12,491 nucleotides of DNA from an uncultured Collinsella sp. GTDB lineage: Bacteria; Actinomycetota; Coriobacteriia; Coriobacteriales; Coriobacteriaceae. The translations under genes and the position numbers were made by a program. The notes under the pieces are model-generated. The model worked only from the letters and a program-made list of their open reading frames with translations. It had not been told where the DNA came from and did no database searches. Within the stretch, counting starts at the first letter, position 1. Every line of letters starts with the position of its first letter. The DNA lies in contig URYT01000044.1 in NCBI GenBank assembly GCA_900552185.1, positions 1 through 12,491 on the forward strand, given 5' to 3'. Positions 7,133 through 12,491 of this stretch are shown here, piece after piece.

Positions 7133-7300
7133 TGCAAGACGGGAGGCGATCCGACTTAACCTTAACGGCTCGGGCACGTCGTCCGATCTGCGACGCGAAC
7201 ATCCCGAGCCAAGAGGAATTACGGTTACTGGTACAGCCGGGGACTTGCACCCCGATTCTCCCAAACGCGCAGGAAAACCGCGCATTCGTGCGTCTCCGCA
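7133..7300 (-). ncRNA. Cobalamin (B12) riboswitch
   Basis: Read on the - strand, the RNA shows the conserved cobalamin-riboswitch core. GGGAGAAUC leads into a P4 hairpin, CGGGG-UGCAAGU-CCCCG (7254-7238), followed by GGCUGUACCAGUAACCGUAA, which matches the family segment GCUGUnCCCGCnACUGUAA with some drift in the L5 region. A peripheral 8-bp stem GGCUCGGG/CCCGAGCC (7210-7203 with 7174-7167) comes next. The B12 box AAGUCGGAUCGCCUCCC (7157-7141) closes the core. P1 pairs UGCGGAGACG (7300-7291) with CGUCUUGCA (7141-7133) through 9 bp, including one G-U pair, and one bulged G. It lies about 140 nt upstream of the large DUF4430 gene and downstream of a candidate promoter. Such elements normally repress B12 uptake or synthesis genes when cobalamin is plentiful. 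Which cobalamin form is bound cannot be told. Confidence 0.9.
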
Positions 7301-7304
7301 CCAC

Positions 7305-7332
7305 CATCTAGGCCATCGATTAAAACCGTCAA
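7305..7332 (-). promoter_or_regulatory. Candidate sigma-70 promoter of the riboswitch operon
   Basis: TTGACG (7332-7327) is a good -35 hexamer. After 16 nt comes TAGATG (7310-7305), a poor -10 match. The expected transcript would start near 7298, almost exactly at the 5' arm of riboswitch P1, and the site lies just after the upstream terminator. Position supports the call more than the -10 does. Confidence 0.5.
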
Positions 7333-7345
7333 TATGCTATCACGC

Positions 7346-7373
7346 AAAAGGGCCTCGCACGCAGGCGAAGCCC
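7346..7373 (-). terminator. Intrinsic terminator after the UbiB-like gene
   Basis: On the - strand GGGCTTCGC pairs with GCGAGGCCC (9 bp, one G-U) around a CTGCGT loop and is followed by TTTT. It lies about 50 nt after the ubiB-like stop and separates that unit from the B12-regulated operon. Confidence 0.82.
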
Positions 7374-7424
7374 AAGGTAAAAGCTATTGTTTGCGATAGG
7401 AGAATGCGGTGACGGTCGCAGCCT

Positions 7425-9188
7425 CTAGTGCTTGCCGCCGTGGCTGTTGAGCCAGATATTGCGACCCAGCATAAGCGCCAGCACCAGCGCGCTCACGTAG
7501 CCCATAAAGCCAATGACTGGGATACCAAACACAACCGGCTCGATGCGTGCATAGTACACTACCGACGAACCGATAAACAGACCGGCGATCACAATCGCCA
7601 TCGACATGCGGTCGATGATTCCGCCCAGCTGTCGCAGCGCCTTATCGCTGCTCATGATCTGCGTGTTTACCTTAAGCTGACCGCGCGTGAGCATACGCGA
7701 AGCCAAGCCCAGATACTCGGCCGCCTCGAGCGAGCCTTTTGCCGCGCGATAGCTGCTCGCGGCAAGATCGCGCCCCATTTCGCGGACGCGCGCATAGGTG
7801 CTCTTCTCGTTTTTGATGTGCGTCTGGATGATCTGAATCATGTTGACGTTGGGCATGTACTCGGTCAACAGGCCCTCGAGCGTCACCATGCCGCGGGCGA
7901 ACATCGTCACCACGCTCGGCAGCTCAACGTCATTTTTGCGCGCGAGGTTTAACAGCGAAGTCAAAAACTCGCCGATATCCAGGTCTTTAAGGTCGAGCCC
8001 GGCAAAGTCGGCAACAATAAAGTCCAAATCGGACAAAAAGGCCGAATGATCGAGCTCAGCCGAGTCGCCACGCGTCACGGCGAAGCGCATGAGCGAATCC
8101 TTGAGCTTGGGCACGTCACCCTCGGCCACGGCGAAAATCATGTCCTTGACGATACCGCGGTCGTGACTCGACATACGCCCGACCATGCCCAAGTCGATAA
8201 AGTAAACGATGCCGTCCTTGAGAATGATGTTTCCCGCATGCGGGTCAGCATGGAAAAAGCCGTCATCGAGCACCTGCGTCGAGTAGTCCTCGACGATTGC
8301 GGCACCGATCTTTTCCAAGTCATAGCCCTCGGCCACCAAGCGTTCAGGATCGGCGATCGAAATGCCGTCGACGTAGTCCATAACCACCACGTGCTCGGTG
8401 CACAGGTCCAGATAGGATTTAGGGCACGTCACGCCATGAACGCTCTTATGGAACTCGTAGAAATCGTTGAGATTTTTGGCCTCGGCCAAGAAGTTGGTCT
8501 CCTCGCGAAACGAGGTCCACAACTCCTCGACTACGCCGTGCAGATCAACGAATTGATCGGTGTTGACGAACTTGGAAACGATACGCACCACCGAGCGGAT
8601 GATATCGATGTCCTGCGCCATAACCTGCTGCGCACCGGGGCGCTGCACCTTGACGGCCACGTCCTCGCCCGTCACCAGACGAGCGCGGTGCACCTGCGCG
8701 AGCGATGCGCTACCAAGCGGATTGGGGTCGATCGCATCGAACATCTCCCCCAGGCGCAAGCCGTATTCCTCTTCCAAGCAGCGGAGCACTACCTCGTACG
8801 GCACCGGCTCCACGTCGGAGCGCAGACGACGCAGCTCGTCGCAAAAGCGTTGCGGCAGAATCTCGGACCGGTTGGCCAGAATCTGCCCCATCTTGACGAA
8901 AATGGGGCCGAGTTCCTCGAGCAGGCGGCGCAAACGAACCGGCGTGAGGTTATCCCACACGCGGTACTTTTTGACCAGGCGAACAATCTGCCCGATGCGT
9001 TCGCGACGACCCGCCGGCGTGAGCTGGTATTCCTCGTCCGGCGCCATCGCGTCGGGCTCCTCGGGCACCATATCGACAGCGCGCGGCTTCTTGCGAGCGC
9101 CCGAGACGACGGCGTCGACCTCATCGACAACCGCCGCCTCGTCACCCAAGGGATCTAGATTGTTGTAATCGGTGGTGGAATCTGCCAT
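7425..9188 (-). CDS. UbiB/ABC1 (AarF, COQ8-type) atypical kinase/ATPase
   Basis: This is a 587-residue member of the UbiB/ABC1 protein-kinase-like family, membrane-tethered through its C-terminus. In respiring bacteria and mitochondria, relatives support ubiquinone synthesis or lipid handling through ATPase activity; in an anaerobe of this type the target lipid is unknown. Seen motifs are the family KxGQ (KMGQ, 99-102), the nucleotide-loop segment GSASLAQVHRA (159-169), VAVKVQRPG with the ATP-contacting lysine (K180), HADPHAGN (313-320) as the catalytic loop and DLG (332-334) as the metal-binding site. Two hydrophobic segments near 530-548 and 552-575 form the membrane end. An acidic, disordered-looking N-terminal stretch of about 55 residues precedes the family domain. 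The start ATG 9188 follows the upstream phasin-like gene by 8 nt, so the two are probably one transcript. All core kinase-like residues appear present. Confidence 0.92.
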   Translation of the reverse strand: MADSTTDYNNLDPLGDEAAVVDEVDAVVSGARKKPRAVDMVPEEPDAMAPDEEYQLTPAGRRERIGQIVRLVKKYRVWDNLTPVRLRRLLEELGPIFVKMGQILANRSEILPQRFCDELRRLRSDVEPVPYEVVLRCLEEEYGLRLGEMFDAIDPNPLGSASLAQVHRARLVTGEDVAVKVQRPGAQQVMAQDIDIIRSVVRIVSKFVNTDQFVDLHGVVEELWTSFREETNFLAEAKNLNDFYEFHKSVHGVTCPKSYLDLCTEHVVVMDYVDGISIADPERLVAEGYDLEKIGAAIVEDYSTQVLDDGFFHADPHAGNIILKDGIVYFIDLGMVGRMSSHDRGIVKDMIFAVAEGDVPKLKDSLMRFAVTRGDSAELDHSAFLSDLDFIVADFAGLDLKDLDIGEFLTSLLNLARKNDVELPSVVTMFARGMVTLEGLLTEYMPNVNMIQIIQTHIKNEKSTYARVREMGRDLAASSYRAAKGSLEAAEYLGLASRMLTRGQLKVNTQIMSSDKALRQLGGIIDRMSMAIVIAGLFIGSSVVYYARIEPVVFGIPVIGFMGYVSALVLALMLGRNIWLNSHGGKH

Positions 9189-9196
9189 CTGCGCTG

Positions 9197-9613
9197 CTAC
9201 TCGGCCTCTTCGGTATCCTTCGCATCGTCGGGCTCAACGGACTCGACGGGCACCGAGGTCACGTTGTCCTCGACCGAATCGACGATGTCGCGCACATGGG
9301 CTAGGAAGGCCGTGCGCTCAGGGGCGGTCATAACGCGGACGCGGGCAAGGATGAGCTCGTCGAGCACGCGCTGGGCCGCAGTCTCGCCCTGTATGCCCAA
9401 GCGCTCGGTCAGATCGGAGATGGTGCCACCGGCCTGCTCGAACATGTCGGACACGCTGCGGGCGATATCGGGGGTGGCGGTGTCCTTGCGGACCTGCTCG
9501 CCTTTGGTGTTAAGGTCGTCGAGGACCTTCTTGCCGCCTTCGACAGCAACGGCGGGAGCGCCAAAGCCCACGTTAATGGCGCCGTTAACAAGCTGATCGA
9601 GTTTCATAACCAT
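9197..9613 (-). CDS. Phasin-like small protein, partner of the UbiB-like kinase
   Basis: This is a 138-residue protein without signal peptide or membrane helix. Its first half (GAINVGFGAPAVAVEGGKKV, then LDDLNTKGEQVRKD) resembles polyhydroxyalkanoate phasin-family proteins, which are amphipathic helical coats of lipid or polymer granules. The middle contains helical segments (ISDLTERLGI, AAQRVLDELILARVRVM) and the tail is acidic. ATG 9613 is chosen since GGAG lies 6 nt upstream; a TTG at 9625 would overlap that site. Its stop is 8 nt before the UbiB-like start, which suggests a two-gene operon. No PHA synthase is in view, so a role as a membrane-binding or regulatory partner of the UbiB protein is possible but inferred. 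The family call is tentative. Confidence 0.72.
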   Translation of the reverse strand: MVMKLDQLVNGAINVGFGAPAVAVEGGKKVLDDLNTKGEQVRKDTATPDIARSVSDMFEQAGGTISDLTERLGIQGETAAQRVLDELILARVRVMTAPERTAFLAHVRDIVDSVEDNVTSVPVESVEPDDAKDTEEAE

Positions 9614-9648
9614 GGTTGTCTCCAATCACAAACAACTGCATTGGCGTT

Positions 9649-9678
9649 CTTGTACCCAAGATTGAGCGAAAGCGACAA
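9649..9678 (-). promoter_or_regulatory. Possible promoter of the phasin-ubiB unit
   Basis: TTGTCG (9678-9673), an 18-nt spacer and TACAAG (9654-9649) lie between the dipeptidase stop and the phasin-like start. The match is moderate. No convincing terminator for the dipeptidase gene is seen in this 99-nt gap, so read-through is also possible. Confidence 0.3.
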
Positions 9679-9712
9679 AGCGTTTTAGCGCTATTCGATC
9701 GACGGGAAATCC

Positions 9713-11236
9713 CTACCTCACGTTGTCGTTCATCGCGAAAGAGTTCTTCATGGCGCAGCTCGTGGTGTAGAGCACCTTGCCCAGCAGGGCATCGGTCTCC
9801 ACGCGAACACGCTCGGCAAAGGCCTCATTGGCGCGTGCAAGCTCGGCAGGCACTTCGGCCTCGGGCAGAACGGCTACGGCAGCGTCGATGTCATGGATCT
9901 GCTTGTGGCCCATGCCACCGACCTTCTCCTGATAATCCTCGACCGCGCGACCGCACTCATGGAAGCGGACGTCAGCCAGCGCGCCGATCAGGCGGTTGGC
10001 CCAGTAGAAGTTTTCGGACGTCACGCGAGCCTGCGTGTCGGCATAGTACTCGGGCATGGTCTCGACGTTGGCGTACAGCGGAACCAGCGCGTTAAACGAG
10101 TTGGAACCAAAGGCCATCCACTGCACGGCGCGATAGGCCGACTGTGCATAGGGACGCAGCTGCAACACGGCGAGCTGGCTGTTGCGGTTGATGCCGATGG
10201 GGCGATAAGCGCCGCGCGTGGCGGGCGTGCCCTTACTGCCGTAGCAGTCGTACTCCGTGCCCTGGTAGTGGCTCGAAAGCACGTACTTAATGTCCTCGAT
10301 GGTCACCTTGCGCTCGGGTACGCGGCTCCAGGGGATATCGTCGCTCTCGGGCGTGTAGTCGGCGTCGGGGCCATCCCACACGTCGCTGGGGTTGAGGCAG
10401 CGCTGCATGTACCAGGCGCGCGGCGTGTTGTAGACGTGGTCGCTATCGCTGTGCGAGCCAAAGGCCTCGCGCGGGTTAAAGACCACAGCCGGGCCGTCGC
10501 CCTCGACGCCCAGCGTCAGGTCCAGATGCCACTCGGCCATCCAGGCGCGCAAGTCGGCGGAGCACATATGGTCGGCCTGGGCGCCCTCGGCGTCATCCAG
10601 GTCAAAGCTGTCGATACCCAGCTGGTTGGGCATGGTCACATAGGCGTCGTCGGGCACGCGCTTGGCGATCCAGTGGTGGCCGCCGATGGTCTCGAGCCAC
10701 CAGATCTCGTCAACGTCACTAAAGGCGATGCCGTTGTTCTCGTAGGTACCGTAACGCTCGAGCAGGTCGCCCAGAATGCGCACACCGTCGCGGGCAGACT
10801 TGGCGTACGGCAGCACCAGGGTCACCATGTCCTCCTCGCCCAGACCGCCGGGCTGCGCAGGCACATAGCCGTCCTCGCCCTCGTTACCCTTGGCGGGTAC
10901 GTAGTCCACAAGTGGATCGGCGCCGCGGACGCGCTCGTTGGTGGTGAGCGTCTCGGTTGCGGACATGCCCACATTGAGCTCGTTGAAACCGGCCTCGGCC
11001 CAGATGCCGTGGCCCGGGACAACATCGGGGACGCTCGTGTAGCGCATGGGGTTATCGGGCAGTTCAACGGTCAGGTGACTCAGGACGCTCGTGTAGACGC
11101 GCGGCTGCTCGTCGGGATGCACCACGCGCATACGCTTGGGCTCAAACACCCCGTTGGACGAGTCCTCGTTACGCGCGACCAGGGTCGACCCGTCGTAGCT
11201 TGCGTTTTTACCGACCAGAATCGTTGTGCACGGCAT
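9713..11236 (-). CDS. pepD: C69-family dipeptidase (N-terminal cysteine hydrolase)
   Basis: This is a 507-residue cytoplasmic dipeptidase of peptidase family C69 (U34), an N-terminal-nucleophile hydrolase that cuts dipeptides during peptide utilisation. The protein begins Met-Pro-Cys; Cys3 (MPCTTILVGK) is the expected nucleophile and becomes N-terminal after removal of a two-residue leader. The following DGSTLVARNEDS is the family signature, and ETIGGHHWIAKRVPDDAYVTMPNQL is typical of the core. The length agrees with the family. ATG 11236 is preferred over ATG 11242 because AAGGAGG ends 6 nt before it but abuts the other. No signal peptide is present. The gene appears to stand alone: an inverted-repeat element lies upstream and a different gene type downstream. 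A weak -10-like TACACT (11278-11273) is the only upstream promoter hint. Confidence 0.92.
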   Translation of the reverse strand: MPCTTILVGKNASYDGSTLVARNEDSSNGVFEPKRMRVVHPDEQPRVYTSVLSHLTVELPDNPMRYTSVPDVVPGHGIWAEAGFNELNVGMSATETLTTNERVRGADPLVDYVPAKGNEGEDGYVPAQPGGLGEEDMVTLVLPYAKSARDGVRILGDLLERYGTYENNGIAFSDVDEIWWLETIGGHHWIAKRVPDDAYVTMPNQLGIDSFDLDDAEGAQADHMCSADLRAWMAEWHLDLTLGVEGDGPAVVFNPREAFGSHSDSDHVYNTPRAWYMQRCLNPSDVWDGPDADYTPESDDIPWSRVPERKVTIEDIKYVLSSHYQGTEYDCYGSKGTPATRGAYRPIGINRNSQLAVLQLRPYAQSAYRAVQWMAFGSNSFNALVPLYANVETMPEYYADTQARVTSENFYWANRLIGALADVRFHECGRAVEDYQEKVGGMGHKQIHDIDAAVAVLPEAEVPAELARANEAFAERVRVETDALLGKVLYTTSCAMKNSFAMNDNVR

Positions 11237-11242
11237 GCGCAT

Positions 11243-11249
11243 CCTCCTT
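11243..11249 (-). promoter_or_regulatory. Ribosome-binding site of the dipeptidase gene
   Basis: AAGGAGG is a near-perfect anti-16S match, 6 nt before ATG 11236. It excludes the adjacent ATG 11242 as start and places the catalytic Cys at residue 3. Confidence 0.85.
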
Positions 11250-11322
11250 GAGTGAAGAAATCAAACGATAACAGTGTATCGCTTCGGCGCAGAAAGGGCG
11301 AAACCACGGCCTCGGCAGCCCC

Positions 11323-11554
11323 CGTGGTCAAAAAATGCCAAATATGAGTACTGTCACCAATTTAGTGGCAGCAAATTTCCCTGTAACGAGTGCCGAAAAT
11401 CCCCATTTGCCCAAAAGCAAGACAACGTTATTCCCCATAAGTTCAATAAAATAGGCTTCCTAACGATAATGGATACCGTTAGGAAGCCAAAAAGACGTAA
11501 GACATATGTGACTATCTTGGCAACAGTACTCATATTTGGCATTGTTTGACCACG
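11323..11554. mobile_element. MITE-like 232-bp element with 32-bp terminal inverted repeats
   Basis: The left end 11323-11354 and the right end 11523-11554 are inverted copies of one 32-nt sequence (starting CGTGGTCAAA, ending GAGTACTGT) with one mismatch. Weaker symmetry extends inward to 11366 and 11511 (about 5 mismatches in 44). The interior is AT-rich beside GC-rich neighbours and carries a perfect 12-bp hairpin (GGCTTCCTAACG, 11454-11465, with 11477-11488) and a small stem CTGTCAC/GTGGCAG next to the left repeat. No transposase is encoded; the short open frames inside look fortuitous. No clear target-site duplication is seen, so mobility is inferred from form. The alternative is a large hairpin-forming regulatory or terminator region: on the - strand the inner hairpin is followed by TATTTTATT and could end folD transcription. 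Confidence 0.7.
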
Positions 11555-11592
11555 TGGTATATAGCTAACCCCTCTCAAACAGCCCAAAACGC

Positions 11593-12447
11593 CTATTTCG
11601 ATGCGCGCTCCGCCGCATCGATCACGTGTTTGGCGAGAATCGCCGTTGTCACGGCGCCCACGCCGCCCGGCACGGGGGTGATGGCACCAACAACCGGCTC
11701 CACGGCAACAAAATCGACGTCACCCACCAGCTTGCCAGCGTCCTCATCCCAGTTAATGCCAACATCGATGATGGTCTGGCCCTCGCGAACCGCATCCGCG
11801 CCAATCGTGCGCGCGCGTCCAACGGCGGCAACAACGATATCGGCAGAACGGCACTCGGCAGCAAGGTCGCGCGTATGCGTATGGCACGTCGTCACGGTCG
11901 CATTGCGCGCCGTAAGCATGGCGGCAACAGGACGCCCGATCACCAGCGAGCGCCCGACCACAGCAACCTTAGCTCCATCCAGCTCAACGCCGTAATGATC
12001 CAGCAAAGCAAGCACGGCTTCGGCTGTACAGGGGGCAAAACCCTCGCCGCGCCCCGAAAGCGTGGTGAGCAGCGAAGCCGGCGTCATGGAGTCAACGTCC
12101 TTGGCGGGATCGAGCGCTGCGGCGACGGCGTTCTCGTCAAGGCCGGCGGGCAGCGGGCGGAACATCAGACAGCCATGAACAGCCGAATCGGTATTGATGT
12201 CCTCGATGGCCGTCAACAGCTCTTCTTGCGAAACACCGGCAGAAAGCAAGACGCGACGAGCCTCAATCCCCACTTTTTCGCAGCGCTTGAGCGCACCGCG
12301 CTCGTAGGATAGGTCGTCCTCGCGTTCGCCTACACGCACGATAGCCAACGTCGGAACAACGCCCCGCTCGCGCAGGGCCGCGCAGCGAGCAGCAAGTTCC
12401 TCGGTCAAAGCGCGAGCAACGGGAGCACCCTTCAGCAGTTCAGCCAT
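11593..12447 (-). CDS. folD: FolD-family methylenetetrahydrofolate dehydrogenase, divergent clade
   Basis: This is a 284-residue cytoplasmic enzyme of one-carbon metabolism. The family interconverts methylene-, methenyl- and formyl-tetrahydrofolate. Seen are the Rossmann signature VVGRSLVIGRP (163-173), KDVD (116-119), APCTAEAV (138-145) in place of PCTPxG, and the C-terminal TPVPGGVGAVT (257-267). The usual Tyr-x3-Lys active-site pair is incomplete: Tyr48 is present, but the lysine position holds Ala52 (the nearest Lys is 54), and the usual VQLPLP is MFRPLP, so the conserved Gln is Phe96. In human MTHFD1 this Lys is needed for cyclohydrolase activity, so this protein may be mainly a dehydrogenase; that is inference. 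ATG 12447 follows an AGAGGGG ribosome site and the end of an upstream open frame by 2 nt, suggesting an operon. Confidence 0.9.
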   Translation of the reverse strand: MAELLKGAPVARALTEELAARCAALRERGVVPTLAIVRVGEREDDLSYERGALKRCEKVGIEARRVLLSAGVSQEELLTAIEDINTDSAVHGCLMFRPLPAGLDENAVAAALDPAKDVDSMTPASLLTTLSGRGEGFAPCTAEAVLALLDHYGVELDGAKVAVVGRSLVIGRPVAAMLTARNATVTTCHTHTRDLAAECRSADIVVAAVGRARTIGADAVREGQTIIDVGINWDEDAGKLVGDVDFVAVEPVVGAITPVPGGVGAVTTAILAKHVIDAAERASK

Positions 12448-12449
12448 GG

Positions 12450-12491
12450 CTATCCCCTCTTCCTTGCAGCGTCGGCGGCGCGGCGCGCCAG
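12450..12491 (-). CDS. Possible C-terminal tail of an upstream gene
   Basis: A frame open from the right edge encodes LARRAADAARKRG and stops at TAG 2 nt before the folD start. The Ala/Arg/Lys-rich tail and tight spacing fit an upstream operon partner, but 13 codons do not allow identification. The folD ribosome-binding site lies inside this tail. Confidence 0.35.
   Translation of the reverse strand: MARRAADAARKRG

Noticed and set aside
6994..7137. Extended N-terminus of the large surface protein from ATG 7137
   Set aside because: The ATG lies within the riboswitch P1 stem, the added residues look like leader translation, and a ribosome-binding site supports 6993.
7133..7300. tRNA-like or other structured RNA on the + strand between the two operons
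   Set aside because: The conserved bases fit a cobalamin riboswitch on the - strand, and no cloverleaf could be drawn.
5359..7311. 650-codon open frame on the + strand
   Set aside because: It is antisense to the DUF4430 repeats and runs through the riboswitch; no recognisable domain and no ribosome site.
8046..9158. 370-codon + strand open frame opposite the UbiB-like gene
   Set aside because: It is a His/Arg/Val-rich antisense shadow of a gene with all family motifs on the other strand.
9893..11251. 452-codon + strand open frame opposite the dipeptidase
   Set aside because: It is an antisense shadow with His/Val/Gly-rich repetitive composition and no motif.
11274..11587. Small open frames (91 codons +, 77 codons -) inside the inverted-repeat element
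   Set aside because: They run across the inverted repeats and hairpins, lack convincing ribosome sites and show no family resemblance; probably chance frames in AT-rich DNA.
1..12491. CRISPR array, rRNA, tRNA or toxin-antitoxin module
   Set aside because: No regularly spaced direct repeats, rRNA signatures, cloverleaf or paired small genes of that kind were found by eye on either strand.

Overview
The window looks like chromosomal DNA from a high-GC Gram-positive anaerobe of the Coriobacteriia, most likely Collinsella or a close relative. This is inferred from the GC-rich third positions, the class III (Firmicutes/Actinobacteria-type) fructose-bisphosphatase, the C69 dipeptidase, the UbiB/phasin gene pair and the wall- or membrane-tethered surface proteins with charged linkers. 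The genus is a judgement from memory, not a database result.

Layout. On the + strand (1-2348) lie the 3' part of fbp and two tandem GtrA-family membrane proteins with separate transcription signals; a strong terminator ends this side. A convergent - strand operon follows (2383-7332): a candidate promoter, a cobalamin (B12) riboswitch, a 1223-residue surface protein with four DUF4430 (transcobalamin C-terminal-like) repeats, a PQQ-type beta-propeller, an InlB/Flg_new-type repeat and a C-terminal membrane anchor, and then a second membrane-anchored protein with one DUF4430 domain. The two genes abut (TAG directly followed by GTG), and a terminator ends the operon. Further along, still on the - strand, are a UbiB/ABC1 kinase-like gene with an upstream phasin-like gene (7346-9613), a C69 dipeptidase (9713-11236), an AT-rich 232-bp element with 32-bp near-perfect terminal inverted repeats (11323-11554), and a divergent folD (11593-12447) that follows the tail of another gene.

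The most interesting unit is the riboswitch-DUF4430 operon. DUF4430 is the fold of the C-terminal domain of the animal B12 carriers transcobalamin and intrinsic factor. A B12-sensing RNA in front of genes carrying five such domains on the cell surface, with no recognisable transporter subunit or biosynthetic enzyme in the operon, suggests a surface corrinoid capture or tethering system. It would be switched on when B12 is scarce and would hand cargo to a transporter encoded elsewhere. Binding is inferred; the riboswitch and the domain repeats can be read directly from the sequence.

Other notable points are a FolD that lacks the usual cyclohydrolase lysine and the nearby glutamine, a degenerate sortase-like motif in the large surface protein, and the MITE-like element between pepD and folD.
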